Below, one piece after another: positions 25,307 through 34,223 of a stretch of DNA of 64,000 nt (positions within the stretch are counted from its first letter, which is position 1; each line of letters opens with the position of its first letter). The translations under genes and the position numbers were made by a program. The notes under the pieces were generated by a model. It did not search any database and was not told where the DNA came from. It saw nothing but the letters and a program-made list of their open reading frames with translations. Source of the stretch: Streptomyces eurythermus (GTDB lineage: Bacteria > Actinomycetota > Actinomycetes > Streptomycetales > Streptomycetaceae); NCBI RefSeq assembly GCF_014649115.1, contig NZ_BMSK01000004.1, forward strand, positions 310,001-374,000. Reading direction: 5' to 3'.

Positions 25307-25500
25307 ATGGGCCAGGCTACCCGAAAACGATCACCGTGGCTCCCACGGCTCGGGGAAGCCCGGTCGGTACGGCGCGTGCGCCGTGCTCCGGTTGCCGGCT
25401 GCCGTCCGCCCGCGTGCTCCCAGAGACACCGCGCCCCCGGAAGGCTCCCACGCGCCCCGCGCACGGGATCGCGGCCGCGTACCCGGATCGCAACCCGCGT
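25307..25500. other. intergenic stretch between tRNA-like gene and divIVA terminator
   Basis: I see no gene here. CCGTGGCTCCCACGG forms a small hairpin near 25333, and GGCGCGTGCGCC gives a self-complementary 12-mer near 25373. This region would hold the promoter of the tRNA-like gene if it is expressed. Confidence 0.35.
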
Positions 25501-25541
25501 AAAAGGGCGCGGCCCCGGATCGTGAACCCGGGGCCGCGCCC
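25501..25541 (-). terminator. intrinsic terminator of the dcw/divIVA transcript
   Basis: A perfect 14-bp stem (25505-25518 with 25528-25541) is followed on the minus strand by TTTT (AAAA at 25501-25504). It lies 47 bases after the divIVA stop and ends the long minus-strand cluster. Confidence 0.9.
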
Positions 25542-25587
25542 TGAATGCCGCCGACGCTCAAGGCGTCCTACGCACCGTGTCCGGTGC

Positions 25588-26742
25588 TCAGTTGTCGTCC
25601 TCGTCGATCAGGAACCCGCGCATCGGCGAGGGAGCCTGGCCCATCGGGGACGGGCCCTGCGGACGGACCGGGGCCATGGGCTGCGTCATGGCCGGGGTCA
25701 TCTGCTGCTGGCCGCCGTAGGACGGACCGGACGGGGCCTGCGAGCCGCCCATCGACTGGTTGCCGCCGTAGGACGGGGCACCGGCGCCGGCCGGAGCCAT
25801 GGAGGGCGTCGGGGACGGCGGCAGCGAGGCGGTGGCCGGGGTGCGCGGCGGGGCCAGCGAGTCGTCGGCCTGGGTCTCCAGCTGACGCAGCTGCGACTCC
25901 AGGTACGACTTCAGCCGCGTGCGGTACTCGCGCTCGAAGCCGCGCAGGTCCTCGACCTTGCGCTCCAGCGTGGCGCGCGCGGACTCCAGGGAGCCCATGG
26001 CGACGCGGTGCTTCTCCTGCGCGTCCCGCTCCAGGGCGTCGGCCTTGGCACGGGCGTCACGCTCCAGACCCTCGGCACGGCTGCGGGCCTCGCCGACGAT
26101 CTTGTTGGCCTCGGAACGGGCCTCGGCGATCGCCTGGTCGGCGGTCTGCTGGGCCAGCGAGAGGACACGGGCGGCGCTGTCGCCACCGGGGCCCTGACCG
26201 GGGCCGCCCATCGGACCGCCCATGGGGCCACCCATGGGACCGCCCATCGGGCCGCCCATCTGCTGCTGCATGGGCGGCTGACCGCCCATCGGGCCCTGAC
26301 CCATCGGACCCTGGCCCATCGGGCCGGGACCCTGCGGGCCGCCCTGACCGCCGGGGCCGGCGGGCAGCTGCGGGGCACCGCTCGGCAGCTGGGGCGGACC
26401 ACCCATGGGGCCACCCATCTGCTGCTGCGGCGGGCCCGATATCCCGGCGGGCACCGGCTGGCCGGGACCTCGCATGCCCTGCTGCTGCTGGGGGTGTTGC
26501 TGCTGCGGGTGTTGCTGCTGCTGGTCCTGCTCCGGAGGCTTGCGCGCGTTCTGCTGGTTCTGCGCGGCGGCACGCGTCGCGGCGGCCAGCTTGGCGCGCA
26601 GGTCCTCGTTCTCCCGGAGCAGACGGGTCAGTTCGGCTTCGACCTCGTCGAGGAAGGCATCGACCTCGTCCTCGTCATAGCCTTCTCGGAGGCGGACGGT
26701 CGTGAACTGCTTGTTCCGCACGTCCTCGGGGGTCAACGGCAT
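25588..26742 (-). CDS. divIVA: DivIVA / Wag31 polar growth protein
   Basis: DivIVA marks hyphal tips, recruits wall synthesis and is essential for polar growth in Streptomyces. This 384-residue copy has the N-terminal membrane-binding domain ([35 protein letters not shown] in outline) with its first coiled coil. A long Gln/Pro/Gly/Met-rich linker (about 68-190) with repeated MGGP and MGQGP units follows, then a long coiled coil (about 190-290). The disordered tail ends FLIDEDDN. The linker between the coiled coils is the Streptomyces-specific feature. It closes the dcw cluster. Confidence 0.97.
   Translation of the reverse strand: MPLTPEDVRNKQFTTVRLREGYDEDEVDAFLDEVEAELTRLLRENEDLRAKLAAATRAAAQNQQNARKPPEQDQQQQHPQQQHPQQQQGMRGPGQPVPAGISGPPQQQMGGPMGGPPQLPSGAPQLPAGPGGQGGPQGPGPMGQGPMGQGPMGGQPPMQQQMGGPMGGPMGGPMGGPMGGPGQGPGGDSAARVLSLAQQTADQAIAEARSEANKIVGEARSRAEGLERDARAKADALERDAQEKHRVAMGSLESARATLERKVEDLRGFEREYRTRLKSYLESQLRQLETQADDSLAPPRTPATASLPPSPTPSMAPAGAGAPSYGGNQSMGGSQAPSGPSYGGQQQMTPAMTQPMAPVRPQGPSPMGQAPSPMRGFLIDEDDN
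26195..26345 (-). repeat. MGGP/MGQGP codon repeats in the DivIVA linker
   Basis: Twelve- and 15-base units encoding MGGP (five in a row) and MGQGP (three in a row) form direct repeats in the linker. They are likely to change in number by slippage. Confidence 0.75.
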
Positions 26743-26794
26743 CTCTTCACCTCAACGTAGTCATCGGCAGTCGGCAAGACCGGATCGCCCACCC

Positions 26795-27085
26795 TCATCT
26801 CACGAAACCCTGCACGATGGAGATGAGAATGTAGACGATGATCATCAGTACGAAGAAGGACAGGTCGAGCGCCACGCCCCCGAGACGCAGCGGCGGGATG
26901 AACCGCCGCAGAAGCTTCAGCGGTGGATCGGTGACAGTGTAGGTGGCCTCCAGAACGACCACCATCGCCTTGCCGGGTTGCCACGAGCGGGCGAACTGGA
27001 AGACGTAGTCCATGACCAGCCGGAAGATGAGGATGACGAGGAACACCATCAGCGCGATGTAGATCACCTGCGCGAACACGCTCAT
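26795..27085 (-). CDS. YggT family membrane protein
   Basis: This 96-residue protein has two membrane helices (about 5-24 and 72-93). Between them is the family motif region with DPPLKLLRRFIPPLR. YggT genes lie between sepF and divIVA in most actinobacteria and many Gram-positives. A role in septum or membrane organisation is suspected from context only. It lies 52 bases upstream of divIVA and 59 bases downstream of sepF, on the same strand. Confidence 0.9.
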   Translation of the reverse strand: MSVFAQVIYIALMVFLVILIFRLVMDYVFQFARSWQPGKAMVVVLEATYTVTDPPLKLLRRFIPPLRLGGVALDLSFFVLMIIVYILISIVQGFVR

Positions 27086-27144
27086 GGCCTGCGGTTCCCT
27101 CTCCCCTGTCCATGCTTTTCCGTGCTTCGGTCCTGCGTTGCGTC

Positions 27145-27786
27145 TCAGCTCTGGTTGAAGAACCCGCCCTCTGCGATGCGGGCCTTGTCCTCCGCCGTGA
27201 CATCGACGTTAGCAGGAGACAACAGGAACACCTTCTGCGTCACCCGTTCGATGCTGCCGTGAAGACCAAACACCAAACCGGCCGCAAAGTCGACAAGTCG
27301 CTTCGCGTCTGTGTCATCCATCTCAGTCAGATTCATGATCACCGGGGTGCCCTCACGGAAGTGTTCCCCGATGGTACGGGCCTCGTTGTAGGTCCGCGGG
27401 TGAAGCGTGGTGATTCGGTAAGGCTCTCGTTCCGACACAACCTTGGGCATGATCACCGGCGCGTTCTTCTCCAGGGACTGACGTTCTTGTGTGATGGATG
27501 CCACGGGCGCGATGCGCGCCGGACGTCCGGATTCCGCGGCGAGCGAAGTCGAACGGGCAACCGGTTCGCGGGGCGCGGGCGGCTGCACGATCCGCACCTC
27601 TTCGTCCCTTTGGGGCGAATGCGCACCATGCGGCTGATGTGACGGTTCGTGCCGCCGGTGGTCCCGCTCGGGCTCCGGGTCCAGCTCCGGCTCGAAGTCG
27701 TCGTCGGGGTCGAATCCACGGCCGTCGTACCCATCGTCCTCCACGAGGCCGAGGTAGACCGCCATCTTGCGCATCGCGCCGGCCAT
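27145..27786 (-). CDS. sepF: SepF cell division protein
   Basis: SepF binds the FtsZ C-terminus and tethers Z-rings to the membrane; it replaces FtsA, which actinobacteria lack. This 213-residue protein has an N-terminal amphipathic membrane-binding helix ([13 protein letters not shown]) and an acidic, Pro/His-rich linker. The C-terminal SepF core spans about 125-205 ([21 protein letters not shown], then [10 protein letters not shown]). ATG 27786 is chosen because GGAGG lies 9 bases upstream. Sequence and length agree with my memory of S. coelicolor SepF. Confidence 0.96.
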   Translation of the reverse strand: MAGAMRKMAVYLGLVEDDGYDGRGFDPDDDFEPELDPEPERDHRRHEPSHQPHGAHSPQRDEEVRIVQPPAPREPVARSTSLAAESGRPARIAPVASITQERQSLEKNAPVIMPKVVSEREPYRITTLHPRTYNEARTIGEHFREGTPVIMNLTEMDDTDAKRLVDFAAGLVFGLHGSIERVTQKVFLLSPANVDVTAEDKARIAEGGFFNQS

Positions 27787-27914
27787 GCTCTGAGTCCTCC
27801 GCTCTGTGGTGGATCGGCTGACGACTGCCAAGTGCCCGCGATCCACGTGGTCGTTGTGCCCAACTTCACGGGCATTGACCATATTTTCTGCTGTGGTCCG
27901 ACTTCTTGGCGACG

Positions 27915-28634
27915 TTACCCGAGCCGGGGTCGGACTCCGAGTACCGCGGTGCCAATGCGCACATGTGTCGCCCCGGCGGCCACGGCCTGTTCGAGGTCCG
28001 CGCTCATCCCTGCCGACACCATGGTTGCAGCCGGATGAGCCCGGCGCAGGTCGGTCGACAAATCCATGAGCCGCTCGAACGCCGCCTGTTCGCGTCCCGC
28101 GTACTCCCCGGTGAGCGGGGCGACGGTCATCAGTCCGTCGAGCCGCAGCCCGGGCGCGTCGGCGACAAGACCGGCCAACTCTTCGATTCCGCCGGGGGCC
28201 ACGCCGCCGCGGTCGCCCCGGCCGCTCGCCCCGGCGTCGAGCGCGACCTGGAGCAGACAGCCCACCTCGCGCCCCGTCCGCACCGCCTCCTTCGACAGCG
28301 CGGTGACGAGCCGGGAACGGTCGACCGACTGCACGACATCGGCGTAACCGACCACGGAACGCACCTTGTTGGTCTGCAACTGACCGACAAAGTGCCACTT
28401 CAGCGGCAGATCCGCACAGGCGGCGGCCTTCGGGGCCGCCTCCTGGTCGCGGTTCTCGGCGACATGGCGCACACCGAGCTCCGACAGGATGCGCACATCG
28501 CTCGCCGGGTGGGTCTTGGTGACCACGATCAGGGTCACCTCCTCCCGGTCGCGCCCCGCCGCCGCACACGCGGCGGTGATGCGCTCCTCCACCTTCGCCA
28601 GGTTCGCGGCGAGTTCGGTCTTACGGTCCGTCAT
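27915..28634 (-). CDS. yggS: YggS/PROSC family PLP-binding protein
   Basis: This 239-residue PLP homeostasis protein has an alanine racemase N-terminal-type TIM barrel without the second domain. The PLP-binding Lys is in [21 protein letters not shown] and [12 protein letters not shown] are family signatures. It buffers free pyridoxal phosphate and affects amino-acid pools rather than catalysing a known reaction. It is 6 bases downstream of the pgeF-like gene and belongs to the ftsZ-divIVA transcript. Confidence 0.93.
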   Translation of the reverse strand: MTDRKTELAANLAKVEERITAACAAAGRDREEVTLIVVTKTHPASDVRILSELGVRHVAENRDQEAAPKAAACADLPLKWHFVGQLQTNKVRSVVGYADVVQSVDRSRLVTALSKEAVRTGREVGCLLQVALDAGASGRGDRGGVAPGGIEELAGLVADAPGLRLDGLMTVAPLTGEYAGREQAAFERLMDLSTDLRRAHPAATMVSAGMSADLEQAVAAGATHVRIGTAVLGVRPRLG

Positions 28635-28640
28635 GCCCTA

Positions 28641-29369
28641 TCAGTCCAGCCAGACATAGCCGGCGAGCCGCCCGGTGGTGCGGTCGCGGCGGTATGAGAA
28701 GTGATCCTTCGACTCCAGCGTGCACACCGGCGTTCGCGCCCGGTCGCACACCCCGAGCCGGTCGAGCTGCGCATGCACCCCGGCGCACACATCCACCGCC
28801 GGCGTGCCCCAGCTCGTCTCGGCGTGCGCCGCCGGTTCGACGGCGGCCACCTCGGCGCGCATCGCCTCCGGCACCTCGTAGCACCGGCCGCACACGGCCG
28901 GTCCGGTACGGGCGACGATCCGGCCCGGCTCGGCGCCGAGTCCGACCATGGCCCGTACGGCGGCGGGGACGACGCCCTTGACCATGCCGGGCCGGCCGGC
29001 GTGGGCCGCGGCGACGACCTTGGCGACGGGGTCGGCCAGCAGCACCGGCACGCAGTCGGCGGTCAGGACGGCCAGGGCCAGTCCGCGCCGCGCGGTGACG
29101 ACCGCGTCGGCATCCGGCACCGGGCCCTCGCCCCACGGCTCGTCCACCACGGCGACGTCGGCGCCGTGCACCTGGTTCATCCACACCACCAGGTCCGGGT
29201 CCAGGCCGAGCGACTTCGCCGCCAGTTCGCGGTTGCCGCGCACCGCCTCGGGTGCGTCGCCGACCGCGCCGCCGAGGTTCAGCTCCTCATACGGAGCGGC
29301 GCTCACCCCGCCCCACCGGTCGGTGAAGGCGAAGTGCGCGCCGCTCACGCTCTCGCGCCGTCCTATCAC
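28641..29369 (-). CDS. pgeF: YlmD/PgeF family peptidoglycan-editing factor (laccase-like)
   Basis: This 242-residue protein has the multi-copper polyphenol oxidase (YfiH/YlmD) domain. [21 protein letters not shown] and [15 protein letters not shown] carry the His, Cys and His residues of the metal/catalytic site. E. coli PgeF removes mis-incorporated L-Ser muropeptides, and some family members act on purine nucleosides. The GTG start at 29369 overlaps the ftsZ stop by 4 bases (GTGA), so translation is coupled to ftsZ. A GTG eight codons in (VSGAHFAF) is an alternative. Confidence 0.88.
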   Translation of the reverse strand: MIGRRESVSGAHFAFTDRWGGVSAAPYEELNLGGAVGDAPEAVRGNRELAAKSLGLDPDLVVWMNQVHGADVAVVDEPWGEGPVPDADAVVTARRGLALAVLTADCVPVLLADPVAKVVAAAHAGRPGMVKGVVPAAVRAMVGLGAEPGRIVARTGPAVCGRCYEVPEAMRAEVAAVEPAAHAETSWGTPAVDVCAGVHAQLDRLGVCDRARTPVCTLESKDHFSYRRDRTTGRLAGYVWLD

Positions 29370-30574
29370 TTGAGGAAGTCCGGGACGTCCAGTTCCTCGG
29401 CCGCGCTGTCCGAGTAGGTCCGGGGCGCCGGGGGTACCGGCGGGGCGACCGGGATGTCCGGCACCGGCTCGGGCGCCGGCTCCGGCTCCTCCTTGGGCTT
29501 GACGCTGCCCAGCGAGCCGAAGGACGGGCGGCTGGGCTCGTTCGGCCGGGGCGGGGCGGGCTCCTCGCGGCGGGCGGGGGCCGAACCGGAGGCCGAGCCC
29601 AGGACATTGTCCCGGCGGGCCGGCGGCTGGCCGCCGTCGAAGCCGGCCGCGATCACGGTGACCCGCACCTCGTCGCCGAGGGCGTCGTCGATGACCGCGC
29701 CGAAGATGATGTTGGCCTCGGGGTGGGCGGCCTCGCTGACCAGCTGGGCGGCCTCGTTGATCTCGAACAGGCCGAGGTCGGAGCCGCCGGAGATGGAGAG
29801 CAGGACGCCCCGGGCGCCGTCGATGGACGCCTCCAGCAGCGGCGAGGAGATCGCCATCTCGGCCGCGGCCACCGCGCGGTCGTCGCCGCGGGCCGAGCCG
29901 ATGCCCATGAGGGCCGAACCGGCCTCGGACATGACCGACTTCACGTCGGCGAAGTCCAGGTTGATCAGGCCGGGGGTGGTGATGAGGTCGGTGATGCCCT
30001 GAACACCGGAGAGCAGGACCTGGTCCGCGGACTTGAAGGCGTCCAGGACCGAGACCTGGCGGTCCGAGATGGACAGCAGCCGGTCGTTCGGGATGACGAT
30101 GAGGGTGTCGACCTCTTCGCGCAGTTCGGCGATGCCGTCCTCGGCCTGGTTCGCGCGACGCCGTCCCTCGAAGGTGAACGGGCGCGTGACCACGCCGATG
30201 GTCAGGGCGCCGAGCGAGCGCGCGATGTTGGCCACGACGGGCGCCCCGCCGGTGCCGGTGCCGCCGCCTTCACCGGCCGTCACGAAGACCATGTCGGCCC
30301 CCTTGAGGACCTCCTCGATCTCCTCGCGGTGGTCCTCGGCGGCCTTGCGGCCGACGGCCGGGTTGGCTCCGGCGCCGAGTCCGCGGGTGAGTTCGCGGCC
30401 GACGTCGAGCTTGACGTCGGCGTCGCTCATCAACAGCGCCTGTGCGTCGGTGTTGATGGCGATGAACTCGACGCCCTTGAGACCGACCTCGATCATCCGG
30501 TTGATGGCATTGACACCACCGCCGCCGACACCGATGACCTTGATGACTGCGAGGTAGTTCTGCGGTGCTGCCAC
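29366..30574 (-). CDS. ftsZ: cell division GTPase FtsZ
   Basis: FtsZ is the tubulin-like GTPase that forms Z-rings and Z-ladders at vegetative cross-walls and sporulation septa. This 402-residue copy has the GGGTGTG nucleotide loop (about 105-111) and the T7 catalytic loop NLDFADV. The globular domain ends near 318, and a Pro/Glu-rich linker leads to the C-terminal peptide DVPDFLK that binds SepF. The start is GTG 30574 with AGAGG upstream. The long leader (30575-30853) carries several promoter-like elements; in S. coelicolor one ftsZ promoter is developmentally induced. Confidence 0.98.
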   Translation of the reverse strand: MAAPQNYLAVIKVIGVGGGGVNAINRMIEVGLKGVEFIAINTDAQALLMSDADVKLDVGRELTRGLGAGANPAVGRKAAEDHREEIEEVLKGADMVFVTAGEGGGTGTGGAPVVANIARSLGALTIGVVTRPFTFEGRRRANQAEDGIAELREEVDTLIVIPNDRLLSISDRQVSVLDAFKSADQVLLSGVQGITDLITTPGLINLDFADVKSVMSEAGSALMGIGSARGDDRAVAAAEMAISSPLLEASIDGARGVLLSISGGSDLGLFEINEAAQLVSEAAHPEANIIFGAVIDDALGDEVRVTVIAAGFDGGQPPARRDNVLGSASGSAPARREEPAPPRPNEPSRPSFGSLGSVKPKEEPEPAPEPVPDIPVAPPVPPAPRTYSDSAAEELDVPDFLK

Positions 30575-30853
30575 GTCGAAGGCCTCTCGCCTCGAATTAC
30601 GTTGTCGCCGCCGTGCGGTGCCCCGCGCCGGGACGACGGATGCCGAATGGGACGGTCCGTAGCGCCGACCCGAACCCTAACCCTGAAGTTTAGGGTTACC
30701 AGTGTGTCTGTTCCCTGGAGTCTTCCGAACAGGACACTAAGTCGACAAGTGGCGCCCGTTCAACGAACACGCCGAACCTCCCGTTTTTCTTTTCACCCTA
30801 TGTGATCAGCCGTAGCCGTGCCCAACCAGGGGGCTGGCCTGGGCTGATGTGCG
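30575..30853 (-). promoter_or_regulatory. ftsQ-ftsZ intergenic promoter region
   Basis: On the minus strand TTGAAC (30763-30758) and TTAGTG (30740-30735) are 17 bases apart, a reasonable vegetative promoter. Downstream lie an inverted repeat TAACCCT/AGGGTTA (30678-30684 and 30692-30698, 7-base spacer) and a TAAACT hexamer. GACAC motifs occur at 30704-30708 (minus) and 30733-30737 (plus); GACAC is the reported WhiA recognition motif. In related species this region carries several ftsZ promoters, one sporulation-specific. The assignment of individual promoters here is inference. Confidence 0.6.
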
Positions 30854-31645
30854 TCAACTTCCCGATGACGCAGGGGCGGTGGGGACGGTGACGTCGAAGT
30901 GCCGTGCGCCCGGGGATGCTTTCATGAGAGCCGTGAGGGCCCGCGCCTTGGCGCGCCCCTGCTCGTCGCTGCCCCACACCACCGTGCGGCCGTCGCCCAA
31001 CTCGACCGAGACGGCGTCGTAGGAGCGCACCCGAACGGTCCGGGCGGCGTGCGCCACGGGGGCGGGCAGGTCGCCGGCGACCCGGACGGCCGCGCGCACG
31101 AGCCGGCCGGTGCCGAAGCGCCGCAGGCTCGCGGCTCCGGGCCCCTTGCGGGAGGCGGACAATTCCAGGCTCGGAACGCCTTTCGGCGCCTGCGAAACCG
31201 TGGCGAAACGGACACCTTCGTCATCGACTTCGACGAAGTTCCCGCCTTTTCGGAGCAGCAGGACCGGAGTGCGTTCGGTCACGTTCAGGGCGATTCCCCG
31301 GGGCCAGGAACGCACCACGTCCACGGTGTCGATCCGGGGCAGTCTCCGGCGCAGCCGGGCCGCGATGGCTTCCGTGTCGACGGACGCCATGGGTTCCCCG
31401 ACGGGCACGTCCGCCGCCTCGCGGACCTCCGCGGGGGTCAGCACGCGCGTGCCCGACACCGGGACGTGGCGCACCCGCAGCCACTGCGAGCCGTACAACA
31501 CCCAGGCGCCACCGGCTCCGAGGAGGAGGACGGCCACGGCCAGGATGACGATCGTACGAAGACGCCGTCCGGCGCCGCGGGCGGGCGGCGGACCGGACGA
31601 CCCCTGCTGGCGTTCCCCGCGCTCGGCGGTTGTCGGTCCGGCCAC
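30854..31645 (-). CDS. ftsQ: cell division protein FtsQ
   Basis: FtsQ is a bitopic divisome scaffold. This copy has 263 residues. The cytoplasmic tail (1 to about 30) is followed by one membrane helix (about 31-50, LRTIVILAVAVLLLGAGGAW), a POTRA domain (VRHVPVSGTRVLTPAEVREAA) and the extracytoplasmic beta domain. GTG 31645 is preferred, with AAAGGG 9-14 bases upstream; a GTG two codons earlier is possible. It lies 26 bases after murG and 279 bases before ftsZ, a spacer holding ftsZ promoters. Confidence 0.94.
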   Translation of the reverse strand: MAGPTTAERGERQQGSSGPPPARGAGRRLRTIVILAVAVLLLGAGGAWVLYGSQWLRVRHVPVSGTRVLTPAEVREAADVPVGEPMASVDTEAIAARLRRRLPRIDTVDVVRSWPRGIALNVTERTPVLLLRKGGNFVEVDDEGVRFATVSQAPKGVPSLELSASRKGPGAASLRRFGTGRLVRAAVRVAGDLPAPVAHAARTVRVRSYDAVSVELGDGRTVVWGSDEQGRAKARALTALMKASPGARHFDVTVPTAPASSGS

Positions 31646-31671
31646 CGTCACTGCCCTTTCGTCATACAGTC

Positions 31672-32760
31672 CTAACGGCGCGAGGCGATCGCCTCGTACA
31701 CCATGCCGACGAGCAGCTCGTCGGCGTCCCGGCGGCCGAACTCGCTTGCCGCGCGGGACATCTCGTACAGCCGGTGCGGGTCGGCCAGCACGGGCAGCAC
31801 GTTCTGCTGCACCCACTCCGGCGTCAGTTCCGCGTCGTCGACGAGGAGTCCGCCGCCGGCCTTGACCACCGGCTGGGCGTTCAGCCGCTGTTCGCCGTTG
31901 CCGATGGGCAGCGGGACGTACGCGGCCGGCAGGCCCACGGCGGAGAGTTCGGCGACGGTCATCGCGCCCGCGCGGCACAGCATCATGTCGGCCGCGGCGT
32001 ACGCGAGGTCCATCCGGTCCAGGTAACTTACCGGGATGTAGGGGGGCATTCCCGGCATCTGCTGCACCTGCGGCAGTTCGTTCTTCGGACCGACCGCGTG
32101 CAGGATCTGGATGCCGGCCTGCTGGAGCCAGGGGGCGACGGTCTGCGTCACCTCGTTCAGCCGCCGGGCGCCCTGGGAGCCGCCGGAGACGAGCAGCGTG
32201 GGCAGGTTCGGGTCGAGGCCGAAGCGGTGGCGGGCCTCGGGGCGGACGGCCGCTCGGTCCAGCGTGGCGATGGAGCGGCGCAGCGGGATGCCGATGTAAC
32301 GGGCGTCACGCAGCTTGCTGTCCGGTGTGGAGACGGCGACCCGGGCCGCGTAGCGCGAGCCGATCTTGTTGGCCAGGCCGGGGCGGGCGTTGGCCTCGTG
32401 GATCACGATGGGCACCCCGAGGCGCTTGGCGGCCAGATAGCCGGGCAGCGCGACGTAGCCGCCGAAGCCGACCACGACGTCCGCCTTGGTGCGCTCCAGG
32501 ATCTGCTCCGCGGCCTTGATCGTGCCGCGCAGCCGGCCCGGGACGGTGATCAGCTCGGGGGTGGGCTTGCGGGGCAGCGGCACCGCGGGGATCAGCGCCA
32601 GTTCATAGCCGCGCTCCGGGACGAGCCGGGTCTCCAGGCCGCGCTCCGTGCCCAGGGCCGTGATTCCCACGGTCGGGTCCTGCCTGCGCAGGGCGTCCGC
32701 GAGGGCGAGCGCGGGCTCGATGTGGCCGGCGGTCCCCCCACCGGCGAGTACGACATGCAC
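31672..32760 (-). CDS. murG: MurG GlcNAc transferase (lipid II synthesis)
   Basis: MurG adds GlcNAc to lipid I to make lipid II at the inner face of the membrane. This 362-residue GT28 enzyme has the N-terminal glycine loop [15 protein letters not shown] (about 7-21), a second glycine-rich loop [11 protein letters not shown] and the UDP-binding [12 protein letters not shown] 32760 lies 6 bases after the ftsW stop. Position between ftsW and ftsQ is standard for actinobacteria, except that murC, which sits between murG and ftsQ in mycobacteria, is absent. Confidence 0.97.
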   Translation of the reverse strand: MHVVLAGGGTAGHIEPALALADALRRQDPTVGITALGTERGLETRLVPERGYELALIPAVPLPRKPTPELITVPGRLRGTIKAAEQILERTKADVVVGFGGYVALPGYLAAKRLGVPIVIHEANARPGLANKIGSRYAARVAVSTPDSKLRDARYIGIPLRRSIATLDRAAVRPEARHRFGLDPNLPTLLVSGGSQGARRLNEVTQTVAPWLQQAGIQILHAVGPKNELPQVQQMPGMPPYIPVSYLDRMDLAYAAADMMLCRAGAMTVAELSAVGLPAAYVPLPIGNGEQRLNAQPVVKAGGGLLVDDAELTPEWVQQNVLPVLADPHRLYEMSRAASEFGRRDADELLVGMVYEAIASRR

Positions 32761-32766
32761 CGAAAT

Positions 32767-34128
32767 TCACCGCTCTCCGGACGAACGCGCCGCCGAGGCA
32801 CGCCGTCGCATCGTGTTCCATCTCCGAGGCCCCCGCTCGGCACCGGAGCCTCCCGCCCGCTTTCTACCAAAGCGGGGTTGCCGCATCGCAAGCGCTGCCC
32901 GCGCAGCGGGCTCGTCGCGTGCGAAGGCGATCAGCAGCCCGATGGCGAACATGGTCGGCAGCAGGGCGGACCCTCCGTAGGAGAACAGCGGGAGCGGTAC
33001 GCCGGCGATCGGCAGCAGGCCGAGCACCGCACCGATGTTGATCACCGCCTGGGCGGTGATCCAGGTGGTCACGCCTCCCGCGGCGTACCTCACGAAGGGG
33101 TCCTCCGTGCGTCCGGCCACGCGGATACCCGCATAGCCTAGAGCCGCGAACAGGGCGAGCACCGACAGCGTCCCCGCCAGGCCCAGTTCCTCACCGGTGA
33201 CGGCGAAGATGAAGTCGGTGTGGGCTTCGGGGAGTTGGCCCCATTTTTCCACACTCGCACCGAGTCCGGAGCCGAAGAACCCCCCGGAGGCGAGCGCGTA
33301 GATCCCGTGCACGGCCTGCCAGCAGTCGGCGACCCCGCTCCGGGGCTCGGTGGCGCCGATGCAGGCGAGCCGGGCCATCCGGTTGTCGCTGGTCTTGATC
33401 AGGAGCACCCCGATCAGTCCGGCCACCGACAGTACCCCGGCGAACAGCCGGGTCGGCGCTCCCGCGAGCCACAGCAGGCCGAAGAGGATCGCCGTGAGAA
33501 TGATCGCGGTGCCCATGTCGCCGCCCAGCATGATCAGCCCGAGCAGCAGGAAGGTGACCGGGACCAGCGGTACCAGCATGTGCTTCCACTGGGCCAGCAG
33601 CCTTCTCTCCTGCTTGCGGGCGATCAGGTCGGCGCCCCACAGCACCAGGGCGAGCTTGCCGAACTCGCTGGGCTGGATCTGGAAGGAGCCGCCGAGGGAG
33701 ATCCAGTTCTGGTTGCCGTTGACCGACATCCCTATCCCCGGCACCTGCACCAGGGCCATCAGGAAGACGGCGGCGGCGAGGATCGGGTAGGCCAGCGCCC
33801 GGTGCAGTTTCACCGGCATGCGGGAGGCGGCGAACAGCAGTGCGCCGCCGATGAGTGCGGCGAGGAACTGCTTGCGGAAGAAGTACGACCCGGGCAGCGA
33901 CAGTTGGAGCGCGGTGATCTGGGAGGCCGAGTAGACCATCACCAGGCCCAGCACGGTGATCAGCACGCTGCCGCCGAGGATCAGGTAGTAGGCGGTCAGC
34001 GGCCGGTCCCAGGCCTTGCGGGCGCGGGTGTAGAGCCGCTGTACGGGGTTCTCGCTCGGGACGCGGGGAACGGCGGGACGGCGGGACGCCCGCTGTACGG
34101 GCGGCCGGCCGGTGCGGCTACCGGGCAT
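32767..34128 (-). CDS. ftsW: FtsW septal peptidoglycan polymerase (SEDS family)
   Basis: FtsW is the SEDS glycosyltransferase that polymerises lipid II with its partner FtsI. This 453-residue copy has ten membrane helices from about residue 44 to 405, preceded by a basic tail. Conserved SEDS loops are present: NGNQNWISLGGSFQIQPSEF, the GGDMGTA segment with the catalytic-type Asp, and GLLPIAGVPLPLFSYGGS near the C-terminus. ATG 34128 has GGAGG 6 bases upstream. The spacer to murD holds a 27-bp tandem repeat. Confidence 0.96.
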   Translation of the reverse strand: MPGSRTGRPPVQRASRRPAVPRVPSENPVQRLYTRARKAWDRPLTAYYLILGGSVLITVLGLVMVYSASQITALQLSLPGSYFFRKQFLAALIGGALLFAASRMPVKLHRALAYPILAAAVFLMALVQVPGIGMSVNGNQNWISLGGSFQIQPSEFGKLALVLWGADLIARKQERRLLAQWKHMLVPLVPVTFLLLGLIMLGGDMGTAIILTAILFGLLWLAGAPTRLFAGVLSVAGLIGVLLIKTSDNRMARLACIGATEPRSGVADCWQAVHGIYALASGGFFGSGLGASVEKWGQLPEAHTDFIFAVTGEELGLAGTLSVLALFAALGYAGIRVAGRTEDPFVRYAAGGVTTWITAQAVINIGAVLGLLPIAGVPLPLFSYGGSALLPTMFAIGLLIAFARDEPAARAALAMRQPRFGRKRAGGSGAERGPRRWNTMRRRASAARSSGER

Positions 34129-34141
34129 CGGTGCCTCCGCC

Positions 34142-34195
34142 GAACGTCGAACGTCCCACGCGTCCCTTGAACGTCGACCGTCCCACGCGTCCCTC
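34142..34195 (-). repeat. 27-bp tandem repeat between murD and ftsW
   Basis: Copies at 34142-34168 and 34169-34195 differ at 2 of 27 bases. They lie between the murD stop (34224) and the ftsW ribosome-binding site. The length keeps the ftsW frame open, but no start codon lies in that frame within it. Confidence 0.85.
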
Positions 34196-34223
34196 CCAAG
34201 ATCCGCCCGGCAGGCGGCCGGGC

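Noticed and set aside
30678..30698. Telomere-like TAACCCT repeats as a chromosome end
   Set aside because: Only a 7-bp inverted repeat in the ftsZ leader. Streptomyces telomeres are different multi-palindromic sequences, and core genes flank it on both sides.
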